Below the pieces are notes generated by a model, which saw only the letters and a program-made list of their open reading frames with translations, did no database searches and was not told the DNA's origin. Shown in pieces: positions 46,300 to 57,585 of a DNA stretch of 64,000 bases; position 1 is the stretch's first letter, and each line of letters opens with the position of its first letter. A program made the position numbers and the translations under genes. The stretch covers positions 13,913,243-13,977,242 of the forward strand of contig JAHCVI010000001.1 in the NCBI GenBank assembly GCA_019096155.1. The letters are read 5' to 3'. The stretch is from Staphylotrichum longicolle. Lineage: Eukaryota; Ascomycota; Sordariomycetes; Sordariales; Chaetomiaceae.

Positions 46300-47493
46300 A
46301 TGTCTGCTCGCACTACCTGCCGCACCATCAAATCCGCCATGGCTCACCTCCAGACCCGCTCCCTCTCCAGCGCCGCCAGGCCCAGGCATCTCCTGTCCAT
46401 TGCCGACCTCACACCGGCCGAGTTCACCAAGCTCGTGCTCAATGCCTCCGCTTACAAGACTGCCGTCAAGGCCGCCTTCGCCGCCGGCGAGCACCCTCCG
46501 AAACCGCTGCACGGCGCCCTCACGGGCAAGACGGTGGCATTGATGTTCAGCAAGCGCAGCACCAGGACCCGTGTGTCAACAGAATCGGCCGTGCAATTAA
46601 TGAGCGGCCACCCTATGTTTCTGGGCAAGGACGACATCCAGCTGGGCGTATGTTCCTCCCCTTCCAACACCTTCAACCCGCTCAGTCCCGCTAACCCCCA
46701 CCCCAGGTGAACGAGTCCCTCTACGACACCTCCGTCGTCATCTCTTCCATGACCTCATGCATGATCGCCCGCGTAGGCGCCCACAAGGAGGTCGCGGACC
46801 TGGCAGCCCACTCGTCCGTCCCCGTGATCAACGCGCTGTCAAGCGACTTCCACCCGCTCCAGACCATCGCCGACTTCCAGACCATTCACGAGAACTTCCC
46901 GTCCCGCACGCCCACCGACTCCAGCCTCGGGCTCGAGGGGCTCAAGGTCGCGTGGGTCGGCGACTCGAACAACGTGCTCTTCGACCTGGCGATCGGGTGC
47001 GTCAAGATGGGCGTCGACATCGCCGTCGCCTCCCCGCAGGGGTATGGCATCCCGGACGCGATGCGCCAGACCATCCTCTCGGCCGCCGAGGGCGTCGCGT
47101 CCCCGGGCAAGCTGACCGAGACGGCGGTGCCCGAGGAGGCGATCAAGGACGCCGACATCCTCGTGACCGACACGTGGGTGTCGATGGGCCAGGAGGCCGA
47201 GGGCCAGAAGAGGCTGAAGGCCTTTGCCGGGTACCAGATCACCAACGAGCTGGCCAAGCGCGGCGGGGCGAAGCCCGACTGGAAGTTCATGCACTGCCTG
47301 CCGAGGCACCCCGAGGAGGTCGACGACGAGGTCTTCTACGGCGACAAGTCGCTGGTCTTCCCGGAGGCTGAGAACAGGCTGTGGGCTGCTGTTTGTACGT
47401 GTTGTCCACCCGTCCTACTGAGCATGATTTTTGCTGACATTGCCATTAGCTGCCCTCGAGGCGTTTGTCGTGAACAAGGGCAAGATTCTCTAG
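46300..47493 (+). CDS. arg-12: Ornithine carbamoyltransferase, mitochondrial
   Basis: Exons 46300-46647, 46707-47394 and 47450-47493 give 359 residues plus stop. Signature motifs are present: carbamoyl-phosphate loop SKRSTRTR, the DTWVSMGQE motif and the ornithine-binding HCLPRHPEEV. The first 30 residues are basic and rich in Ser and Thr without acidic residues (MSARTTCRTIKSAMAHLQTR), a mitochondrial targeting peptide. The enzyme condenses ornithine with carbamoyl phosphate to citrulline in arginine synthesis. The ATG at 46300 is the first in the region and follows a CCGCC context. The gene is convergent with ILV6, with 201 bp between stops. Confidence 0.97.
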
Positions 47494-47694
47494 GCGAGAC
47501 ATGGCCACTGGGTTTTGTGACACATTGCTTCAATTTGAGCAGGCGTGGATTTTCTGGCGTAGGGTACACAAAAGTTCACCAATACCAAGAGAGCAGTTTC
47601 AAGAACGAAAAGATTGATCAATGTTACATGGAGAAAGAATTTCCGCTGACTATGATCACACATCCATACTCCAAACCCAACCAGAACCTATGAT

Positions 47695-48719
47695 TTAGCC
47701 GGGGGGCAGCTGGCTAGCATCGACAACATCGTCCGCCTCCTTGGTGTGGGTGTCCTCATCGGGTCCGTACAGAGGGGAGCGAGGCAGGGCCATGAGGCCG
47801 GTCCGGGCTGACTCGAGAATGCCGAAAGGAGCAATGAGCTTGAGGAACGAGTCTATCCTGGACGGCTTCGCGGAGCTGTACGAGAAGTCAATTAGTATGA
47901 GTCAGAGCTTGGCACGAGAGATGACCTCATCACTTACACTTCGACGATGCAGCTGTTAGTGCTAATATCCAGAACCTTTCCACCGAACTGGTGCGCAAAG
48001 TACGTGATGTTCTTCAGATGCTCATGCTTGTGGCGCAGGGCCTCGCTGGTGGCCAGCTTGCTGGGATGGAAGTCCTTGGCCGCCTCCAAGAGGTTCGACT
48101 CGCTGACCTCCTGGCCGTTGCCCTCCGCCTCGGCACCGTCGGCCGTCATCTCGCGGTGGTGGGCGAGCAGCTCCTCAAAGTACTCGGGGCCGAGGATGTT
48201 GATCTTGGCCAGGAGCAACTCACGCTGCACGAGCGGAGCGTTGGTGTAGTCGAGCACGGCCCAAACGGGAACGAGATCCTCCAGCTGCCGGCGCGCCTGC
48301 TCAACGACGCCATCCTGGCCCGTGAGCACGATGGTCATGCGCGACAGATCCTCCACCTCGGTGCTGCACACGACCAGCGAGTCGATGTTGAAGCCGCGGG
48401 CGGCCAGGATACCGGAAACGCGCGAGAGCACACCGGGCTCGTTCTGGACGAGGCAGTTGAGGACGTGCCGCTTGGGAGGCGCGGCTGAGGGACTCGGGGT
48501 CTCGTAGAGGATGTTAGAGACGGCGGCCTGGGCTGACCATGCTGGCGGCTGGTCGATGGGGAGAGGAGCCTGCCGGCGGCGGATGGCCTTGTAGGCAATG
48601 GCCGAGGTCGAGCTGCTGTAACGGGCGGTAATCGACGACGCCAGGCGGGGGACATCCCGAGCCTGGGTCGCCGTCCTGCGCAGTGCAGGCGAGGCAGCGA
48701 AGAGGCTGCGAGATGCCAT
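47695..48719 (-). CDS. ILV6: Acetolactate synthase regulatory (small) subunit
   Basis: Exons 48719-47938 and 47875-47695 give 320 residues plus stop. The N-terminus (MASRSLFAASPALRRTATQA) is a mitochondrial presequence. The ACT domain begins at RHVLNCLVQNEPGVLSRVSG, continues ILAARGFNIDSLVV, and is followed by the small-subunit C-terminal domain (LLAKINILGPEYFEELLAHH and SEALRHKHEHLKNITYFAHQ). Ilv6 binds the catalytic subunit and makes acetohydroxyacid synthase sensitive to valine, in the first common step of branched-chain amino-acid synthesis. The exon junction SCIVEV / SAKPSRIDSFLKL is conserved in sense and phase. Confidence 0.97.
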
Positions 48720-49403
48720 CTTCAGGGACTCAATTACGAGGCGAGAGGGCCTGTCTGCTGGGGAAGAGGTTTGACCCCAAGCTCGATTCACGAATGAATC
48801 AACGCCCGGTTATCAATCAAAGATGGTCGCCCAAGTGAGTCACCGTCAACTTGGGGAAGAAAACGGAAAAGAAAAAGTTTCCCGACCGCTTCGGTCAAGT
48901 CTGGAGGTGTCACACCGCGGAAAGGGAAAGCACCACCGGTTGTGGAGAGGCGAACTCGCATTGGCCAATTCCACCAGCTCAAAGCCCAGGCCCAGCTCCG
49001 AGTCCGGTGCAGGTGTGGGGCTTGCTCCGATAATCGAAACCAATCAAACACCATAACAGGGAGAAATCATCTTCCGTGTTCCGGGTTTGCGGGGTGAGGC
49101 CCGGGGGCAGGCCCACTGGAGTCGTACCCGATAAACTGCCACAGTGCGGTCCAGCCAAGACACGGACTCGCACGGTATACAGTTCTCAAGCCCAACAGCC
49201 TTGTGGGCTTTCAAGTTTTCCAGGCTGTCACGGAAACTTTGGCGACATTCCCAACTCCAGGTTGCGAACCCAGCAACGCACCTCTTTGTCACTTTTCGCG
49301 GTGCCAACTCCGCAAAATTTTCCAACCTTCAGTATATCTATACCCATTGCCCTTGCGTCTCTGGTCTTGCTCGGTTCCTTCTTTTTCTTACAGCTTGCGC
49401 ACA
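48720..49403. promoter_or_regulatory. Divergent promoter region of ILV6 and the KH-domain gene
   Basis: Head-to-head spacer of 684 bp with one TGAGTCA near the ILV6 side (listed separately) and a TATATCTATA-like stretch at about 49331-49341 near the KH gene. No other gene was recognised. Confidence 0.55.
48836..48842. promoter_or_regulatory. TGAGTCA, candidate CPC1/Gcn4 site upstream of ILV6
   Basis: A perfect TGASTCA heptamer 117 bp upstream of the ILV6 start. Branched-chain amino-acid genes are classical targets of general amino-acid control. Confidence 0.55.
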
Positions 49404-51380
49404 ATGGACGACGCCGAACGACGCAGCGCGAAGCGCTCCCGCTTCGACCAGACCGAGCCTGAACCTCGACGCTCGCGATTCGACCGCCGCTCCCGTTCCC
49501 CCCCGGCGCGCAAGCCAGACTCCGGACGCGACCGCGAGCGCAGCCCCCTCTCGAGGCCCCGCGACACCCCCACCGACTCCAAGTCCCCTCCCGTGGACCC
49601 CGCTGCAGCTGCTGGTAAGCTCCCCGTTGCTCGGCTTCCTGCGTCGTTTTACGGCCACCCGTTGCTAATCGTGATTCTAGCCGCTGCCGCCGCCCGGATC
49701 AATGCCCAGCTCCAAGCCCGCAAGGGCATCCAACACGTCGATGTTCCTCCCGTCCGGTCGAGTTCTGTCACAGACACCAATGCCACCGCTGCTGGCCCCG
49801 GCGCGGGGACAATCAATGGGGAGATGTACATCTCGGACGGCGACTATATCAAGGATATCGAGGTCAACGACCTGCGCAACAGATACCTCCTGACAAAGGG
49901 GTCGACGCAGAAAATGGTAACTACTCCTTGGTCATTACACTGATCCTTCGTCAGCCTCCTTGCCATGCCATCTCTGGCTGCGCTCCATGACGCTCGCGTG
50001 CGGGACAGTCTTGCTTACTTGAAGCATGATAGCTCGCGCAGGCACACCCTCTTTTGCAACTGCTGACCTCGGCTGCTTGATCTAGATCAAAGATGAGACT
50101 GGTGCCGGTACGCCCAACCTTGAACCTTCAGCTTTGTTAGAGGACGCCCGTTGACTAGTTGATTCTTCAAAGATGTTACGACTCGAGGAAGCTATTACCC
50201 GGACAAGAATATGGCTACTCCTGCGGTATGCTCCCGCGGCACGGCTTTGTAAAGCTCGCACTAACGCATCGTCCACAGAATCCGCCCCTGTATCTCCACG
50301 TTACTAGCACGACGAAAGAGGGTCTGGATAAGGCCGTCGCCAAGATCGAGGAGCTGATGAAGCAGGAACTGCCCCAACTTGTCGACGAGCGCCGATTCCG
50401 CCGCCGGGATCAGGAGCAGCAGCCGCCGGTTGAGCGCGACGAGTTTGGTCGGGTAAGTGGCAGGCTCGTAAACCTCCTTGTTTTCTGTCTAACCATGGAC
50501 AGCGCAAATGGCCTGAGGAGAAGATTCCTATTGGTCTCGAGTCCGTTCCGGGCTTCAACCTCCGTGCGCAGGTTGTGGGACACGGCGGCGCATACGTCAA
50601 GCATATCCAACAAGAAACCGGGTGCCGTGTGCAGATCAAAGGCCGCGGTTCCGGATACATGGAAGCCTCGACGGGGCGAGAGAGCGACGAGGACATGTTT
50701 CTGCATGTTGCGTAAGTACAACAGTGCCTGGCTGCCTGACTTGACTAACAGGCTGCAGTGGTCCCGACCCCAGTATGGTTGCGAAAGCCAAAGAGCTTTG
50801 CGAAGATCTGTTGGGCAATGTCAGGGAGCAGTATGAAGAGTTCAAGAGCCGCCCGCCCCGTAGCTATGGTGGCGGCGGCGGGTATGGTGGCCGGGGTGGT
50901 GGCGATTCTTACCAAGGCTACAACCGAGACAGCCACCATCACAACAACAGCCATAGCTACAGCAACTCTCCTGCGCATGGGGCCGGCGCGTCAGCCTCGC
51001 CGCCCGCCTCGACGAACACTCCTACCTCGGCCGCCGACTACGCCGCCCAGGCCGCTCAGTATGCGCAGTACTATGGCGCCGACCCCTATGCCGCTTATGG
51101 TGGCTACCAGGCCTATGTCCAGATGTATCAGCAGTGGGCAGCAGCCCAAGCCGGTCAAGGCGGCACCGCTGCGGCCGCCCCGGGTGCGTCGGCTTCTCCG
51201 CCGCCTCCACCTCCGAGCGAAGCCGCCCCACCTCCGCCCCCTCCTCCTTCCGCGGCCCCGCCGCCGCCGCCTCCATCCGGCCCGCCGGGTGCCAGCGGGT
51301 ACAGCGCGGTATGTTTGTTCTCCGAGATCCCCTGTTTCATTACTGACTTTTCAAAGGTGCCTCCACCGCCTGGACTTTGA
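49404..51380 (+). CDS. KH-domain RNA-binding protein, KHDC4/BLOM7-like
   Basis: Eight exons: 49404-49614, 49681-49916, 50086-50107 (only 22 nt), 50173-50225, 50279-50452, 50503-50711, 50759-51308 and 51357-51380; 492 residues plus stop, no frame break. The N-terminus is an Arg/Ser/Asp-rich tail typical of splicing factors (RRSRFDRRSRSPPARK). A KH-like segment follows (YISDGDYIKDIEVNDLRNRY, then a G-ADVTTRGSYYPDKN loop), then a second KH-type domain with FNLRAQVVGHGGAYVKHIQQ and GCRVQIKGRGSGY. The tail is Gly/Tyr-rich, then Ala/Gln/Tyr-rich, and ends in polyproline blocks (PPPPPP) and PPPPGL. This order matches KHDC4, a spliceosome-associated RNA-binding protein. A nuclear role in pre-mRNA splicing is inferred from the family. 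Confidence 0.88.
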
Positions 51381-52547
51381 ATCCCTCTCCGTGAACACGG
51401 TCAAACGCCTAGGTCGGAGTCCGCATAGGAATCGGCCAGTTTTCGGTCTTGGTTGAGCATAGGACACGGAGTGAAGGGTACTAATCTATAGCGGCGGCAA
51501 GGCTGAGCTTCCCACTTGCAGAGGATTCAAATGGCTACTGACAGCCATGTCATATTTCTGGGAGCAGCGTGTGGTTTTGAGCATGTGTTGCACGAGGTGC
51601 TGATGACTAGCGCTCGTATTATTTTGACCAATGCTTCTCAGATAGACACCAAACGCGCAAAGGTTGTTCCTCGTCACACACCAGCACTATCGTGCTCTTT
51701 CTATCCATGCCACAGTCAGTCCTGTTGGTTGCGGCCAAGGCGTGCCAAGCTGTCCTGGATGACAGAGACAATGCAGTCCAAGCCGACGACAAGCAGTCAT
51801 GCACATGAGACAACGAAATGCCAAGCGTCCAGTTTACGAGGTGCCGATGAAACATAATTCTCAGCCAGCAGAACTGCTCGGGACATCTACCGAATTGGGT
51901 TTGACAGATATTGGGGTGTCTCAGGAGCACAGGGTATGGTTGGTGTTAACACGTGCAGTCAGCTGGGAGAAACCGCGCTGTTGAGGGGAGTGACTTTGCC
52001 TCGGTATCACAACGCTTGGCCTCAAGAAAGCTGAGTCGGGGTAGGCAGAGCAATTCATGAGCTGTGCCACACTTTGACGTTTCGAATTTCTGGGGCCGAT
52101 CGTCCTTCGTTTTATTTGTTGGGGAGACTGTGGCATTCGCTGGAGGGATGGGACTTGTTAAGGGAGTCGAGGTTTATCTCCGAGAGGAGGACAGCCTCTC
52201 CGGCCTAGACCCTGGAGGCGTTGAGTACCTTGGGTTCAAGCTCGTCCTTGGAGTTGTCATTTGCGGTCAACCGCCCTGGGTCTTGACGGGCATGCCCTCA
52301 AATCCACATACAAGAGTCGATTCGTTTCAATCTGCATGTTTTCAGAAAATTGTCTGAACCCTGTCTCACATGCAGATGGTGTGGAAAGGAAATGCAGGGG
52401 TCTTTGAAGCGCAGCCGCTAACTCAGCAGGGCTACTCCGCACCCCAGCTTGCAGCTTGAGTGGGGCCTGGGGTAAGGTAAGGTACCTGGGATGGAAGTGC
52501 CGCCCAATGCCCCGCAACGCCATCAACCATCAACATGCCCGCCCACC
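51381..52547. other. 1.17 kb intergenic region, no gene recognised
   Basis: Spacer between two plus-strand genes. Open frames are short and unrecognisable. A small GGTAAGGTAAGGTAC repeat lies at about 52469-52484. Confidence 0.5.
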
Positions 52548-53686
52548 ATGAGCCACCAACGATACCCGTCCCATGATGCGGTCAAGGAACCGCATTTGGT
52601 GTCCCTGAAGGTCTTGCGGTAAGCCTCTATTCTCTAGCGCAAAAATAACCACAACTAAGCAAACCACACCGCAGCCTCTCCCGCCCCTCCCTCGTCGCGC
52701 AGTACCCCCTCCAACCACCCTTCTCCGACCCGTCCTCCCACCCACCCCCGATCCCAGCATCCCTCGCCTACAGCCCCAGCAATGGCGCCACCGAGACCAC
52801 CGCCAGCGCGCCTCCACCACCACCAACCAACCCCCCCCCCTTCCTCCTGACCCCCATCCTCAACCTCCCCCCGGCCTTCGGCTCCGCCTACGTCGGCGAG
52901 ACCTTCAGCTGCACCCTCTGCGCCAACCACGACATCCCGCCCTCCGCCGCGGAGGGCGCCCTGACAGCCAACACCAACAAGACCATCCGCGACGTGCGCA
53001 TCGAGGCCGAGATGAAAACCCCGTCCTCCCCGACGCCCACCAAACTCGTCCTCCTCCCCAACCCCACCACCACCACCACCGAAACAGCAGCCGGCAACGG
53101 CAACGGCGACGGCGACCTGCCCCCCTCGACCTCCCTCCAGCGCATCCTCGCCTTCGACCTCAAGGAAGAAGGCGCCCACGTGCTAGGCGTGACGGTTTCC
53201 TACTACGAGGCGTCGGCCCTCTCGGGCCGCACGCGCACGTTCCGCAAGCTGTACCAGTTCGTCTGCAAGCCGTCGCTGATCGTGCGGACCAAGCCCGGGG
53301 CGCTCGCCCCGGGGCCCTCGGGCCAGAGGCGGTGGGTGCTGGAGGCGCAGCTCGAGAACTGCGGCGAGGAAGGGGTGGTGCTGGAGCAGGTCGGCCTGGA
53401 GGTGGAGAGGGGGCTGGTGTGGAGGGCGGGTGGAACGAGTGGGGGGTGGGGAGGAGGCCGGTGCTGCAGCCGGGGGAGACGGAGCAGGTTTGTTTCGTGG
53501 TGGGGGGGGGGAGGAGAAGGTTGAGGAGGGGGAGGAGAAGGTTGAGGAGGGGAGGGCCGGGTGGTGTTTGGGGTGCTGCAGATTGGGTGGCGGAGTGAGA
53601 TGGGGAATCGGGGTTTTTTGTCGACGGGGAAGTTGGGGACGAGGGTTGGGAAGGCGGCGGCGGCGGCGGTGGGGGCGAGGGGATGA
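52548..53686 (+). CDS. TRAPP complex subunit 13-like protein (DUF974), three frame breaks
   Basis: Exon 52548-52618 and exon 52675-53686, with an AACTAAG branch region and GCAG acceptor. Conserved blocks in order: HLVSLKVLR / LSRPSLVAQYP, FLLTPILNLPPAFGSAYVGE, TFSCTLCANHDIPP, VRIEAEMKTP, ILAFDLKEEGAHVLGVTVSY, RTFRKLYQFVCKPSLIVRTK, RPVLQPGETEQVCFVV and VLQIGWRSEMGNRGFLSTGK. These are hallmarks of TRAPPC13, a subunit of TRAPP complexes that activate Rab GTPases in ER-Golgi traffic and autophagy. Near the 3' end three bases appear to be missing, each in a G run: about 53423-53426, 53502-53511 and 53570-53573. Adding one G to each restores the blocks and gives 1,086 nt, 361 residues plus stop. 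A Gly/Glu-rich low-complexity insert lies between the second and third breaks. Confidence 0.87.
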
Positions 53687-56600
53687 AGGATGTGGTGAGT
53701 TGTGGGTGGAATGGAATATCAGGCACACAGGACTGATTTAGACTTTTTTCTTGGGAGGCAGATAGCTGGGCTAGAACTCTTAGGTTTCTGGGCTATATCA
53801 GATACTATGTCTCTCCACCGGAGAGGAGGAGTGGATGGCTTCTTGGTCTCCATGTACCAAGCGGCTTCTCCCATCTGACTATGTTCTGACAGTCAGAAGG
53901 TGGATGTTTTACGTTCTGGAATCATAGCATGCTGTGTAGGGCTGTCGAGAGTTGCTTCAACCAAACCTCCAGAAAGTCGAAGATGGATGATACGCGGTAT
54001 TCTGAACCGAGCCCACGTCGCAAGCCCAAACCAAGTAGCAATTTCCTCCTTTTGGGCCGCCGGAGATTAGAATCGCAAACTTGCACTTTAGGCTGGTCTA
54101 TTCTGGGCCAAACCGCCCAGCCAGCTACCCGAATGTTCGGGACCCATCTCAGCCGACGACCTCGGCGTTTTACATTGATTTGTCTCCGCGGGTTTCAGAC
54201 ACGTCCGATTATGCCCTGGGTTACGCATGTGGTTTATTTGCGTTAGACGTGCCAGCTCGTTGCATCAAGTAGCAGCAGCAGCAGCACGAGAGACTTTGCA
54301 ACCCGTTGTCGTTTGCGTTCGCCCTCGATTCCTGGCATAGCCACGGCCTCGTCACAGACCCGTCGTCGTCTAGAGTGGAGCTTACATCCCGTTTGTCGAT
54401 CCCGCCCGCGCGTTACCACGGAATGGGGATCTCAAACATCAATGGTGTGCTTGGCTTCCGCTAGCTCCTGAAGGTACCTACAGTAACAGCGTGTACGTAC
54501 ACTATAGCAAGGCCCCGAGTTAAGACAGAACCAGGGGCGGCACGGCGAACCAGGTTTCCGGAAGACCCTTCCCGTGACCGCGTCCGTGATCAAACGGGCC
54601 AGCGGGTTCTGGCCTTTTGTGCCGTCTGGGCAAATGCTGTGCTATCCTGCCGCTGTCGTGCCTCGCGCGCGCGCTTCCTGAGGGTTGCGGGAATGGAACA
54701 ACCGGAGCAATTCTCCCAATTGGCCGGGGACACGGCGAGATTGAACCGTGTAGGGTGAGACGTGTGGTTTGTTGGCAGTCTGCGTATGTGCGTACGTACA
54801 TACTAACACCACCTGGAGAGTTGCCTTTTTGGGACGCTTTAGTCGAAGTGTTGTTGGTTCGCCACCAAAATGAACAAACAGCCGGGCACACTTATACTGT
54901 CCGCTCGACTGGCATCGGGTAATCACCAGCCATGCGGTCCTTTATCAAGCTCGAGGTTTCAACCGCAAGGAAAGGAGTTCGGGATCTGCCCTGACAAGTT
55001 GGTGGAGCGCATGTTGACCATGGACAACGATCTCATCTCTGACAGAGGCAAATCGAAACAAAAAAATCCGGGGTCCTGATCTGGCGCTCTCCACCTGTCC
55101 GCAACCACTGAAGACCCCTGATTTTGCCGAGGAAGGTTGCATCCGCCGAGTCCGTATCGGGACTGATCGTCGACGAGACTCTGTGATGTAACTGCACGCT
55201 CCCACGTCCAACCCGGCTCGCCTGGCGTTGTCGGCCTTTTCTGCTCGCCTGCCAGATGGGGACGGATAGGGGATGCAGCAGGCCGCGGCACGGAGCGGGT
55301 TGAAGACGTCGGCAAAGATGTGGGCGAGCAGCTCGATGCCTATCACCGTCAGATCGCCTCCTGGCGCCGTCACTTGCTGCCGCCGAGGATGGGACTGCAT
55401 AAATTGCCTCGACTCTCAACGAAGGAATGGCGGTCGAGAGAGGCTCCATGCAGGTCCATGGTAGCGAGCTGCAGCACATCCGCGCTTGGCCATAACCGTT
55501 CCTCGACGCAGTCGCGCGAGTGTCTTCCGTAAGCTGGAGGGGCAGAGCGCTAGACTGTCAGGGGTGCCGTCGTCTGTTAGTGGCCTGTTTGATATGGGGT
55601 TGTTGTTCGACATGGCAGCCAGCGAACGAACCGCGTGAAGTTTCCATGTGGCGCCCGTCCTGGTCCTGACAGAAAGACAACACAACCTTCCTGCGACGTA
55701 CCAGGGCCTCTCCCAGTTCGATCAACCTGTCCCACCTCACGCGGCCTCTCGGCTACAGTGGGACGTGTCTGCGCGGCACAGAGGTTGGTTGTGGCCACAG
55801 AACCACCAGCTCACACCCACCCCGCCCACCTGCACGGGTGCAGCCATCACAGCTTGGAGGTGGCCAGCCAACGGTCCAATGACCGTTTCAGACGCCATCT
55901 TTTCCTCTCAGGAACCGATCAGCCAAGCAGCGCTCACCTTGCTGAGCAGCATGCCACGCGCCACGCGATCTGGGTAAATCCCGCGAGAAAGAACATGGTG
56001 GAGTACCCGTATTTGGAAAATAACCTACCAAAACAAGAAACGTGGACGGGTTTCGGGGCGCTGTTCGGCAGCCCCCCCCATTTTTCTGCGCTCTCTCCTG
56101 TGCATTCGATCGGCAGAGATGATCCCGTTTTGGACTCTTGGGGTGACCCTGGATCCTCCCCCAGACCCCTCCACATTGCTGTTTGGTCCAGCCTGAAAGT
56201 GCCTCGTGTTGGGGGAGAACCGCCTGAAATCGAAGAGACGAGGTTCCTGCAGGGAAAAATGTCGGCAGCACGGGCAGTCTTCCCTTGCAACCTCCGACCT
56301 CCAACGGCTCAGGAAGCTGTGCTTGAAGCGCTCGCAAACCTCACTCTTGGCGAGTACCTTCCCCGAGCTCACAGATGCACGACAGTGAAGACCGGCCGGG
56401 GGGGAGCTTCGACTCCGACTGCGCGGAGCTGGCTCCACTTCGCTGCAGGGCGCCAGGGAGTCTCCGCTGTGACAGACGAACCACGGTGTTGAATGAATGT
56501 GGGTTGGCCTGCTCGGGTTGGGTACGCTCGCTGGCTCGCTGCGGTACAGTACAGTGCTTCGAAGTGGAGGGCACTAACTGACGCGGCGCCAGGGGCTGCC

Positions 56601-57585
56601 GCGCAACGGTGGAGGGGCGCATTTTGCTAGTCAGGACACAGTGGGCGCGCCAGGACTTCCATTGAGGCGTGCTCCCGGCTGCTGTCTCCTTCAATCCTAA
56701 ATATCCTGGGCGTCTGGGCTGGACTGGACCGCAGAATCATCAGCAGAATCATTTGCGTGCCGTGCTCCTCCAACAACCCACATTGGTGTGCATGCATCAA
56801 TAAATTCCTGGGCCAGCAGGACCTCGGGAAGCTAGAGGACGCAGGGGCTTGAGAGGGTGCCGCACCTCCTGCAGCTCAACGACAGGGGTCTCGTTAGGCC
56901 TGAATGCAGATCCAGGCGGTCCAAGGAACGAAACAGAAAAAAAGTGAGAGCGCCCACGACAACACCTCAGCACTTGTTTCCATGCACCACATCTCCCAAG
57001 GTAGTTTGCCGCGAGCCTGTGGCCGAGACTAACTGGGAGCTGCTGAACAGACTTTAACTCCGACTGGGTGCTGGGCGTCGCATTCGTTCAGAATCTTGTC
57101 AACTGCATTTTGGCACCCCCCAGTCTCTTGGTTCCTGATCGGTTCCTGATCGGCTTCGACACCTCACACCTTGCACCTGGCGACTCTCAGCGCGCACCTC
57201 AGACCTGCCACGCATTGGCCAGCATTCGACCGCTCCAGATCCGAACTCAGTCTCCCGGTTTGCAACCTGGGAACCTCGTGCTGGCATTGTGCAGCACACG
57301 TTGCACGTCAGCAGGCGGGGGCCTCGTCTCTGGCCGCCGCCGAAGAAAGCGGGAAGCGAATCGTCCTCCGGTTGCACAAAGCCGCCGTGATCGACTGCCA
57401 GCTCGTTGCGGACACGGTATCCGGGTTTCAGAACTCTGCCTGCACCGCGGGGACAACTCCTTGGCCGTCTCGACACCGAAATCCGACCCGAACCGACCGT
57501 TGGCAGCTGCTTGACCGGGCAGAACATCAAGGGCACTTGGACAAGGAAACAGGAAAAAGAGACCCGGAGGGGAAGTGATGTTATC
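53687..57585. other. 3.9 kb intergenic region upstream of the DENN gene, no gene recognised
   Basis: Open frames up to 285 codons occur on both strands but overlap and have no recognisable motif. Minor repeats: an AGC triplet run at about 54272-54288 and a tandem duplication of the 11-mer CGGTTCCTGAT at about 57129-57151. A GGTTCAATC box on the minus strand near 54735 was checked as a tRNA B box and not supported. Confidence 0.5.

Noticed and set aside
54700..54790. GGTTCAATC box on the minus strand, checked as a tRNA B box
   Set aside because: No matching A box or cloverleaf stems at the right spacing could be found.
55635..56492. 285-codon plus-strand open frame
   Set aside because: No family resemblance, and competing open frames exist on the other strand; not supportable as a gene.
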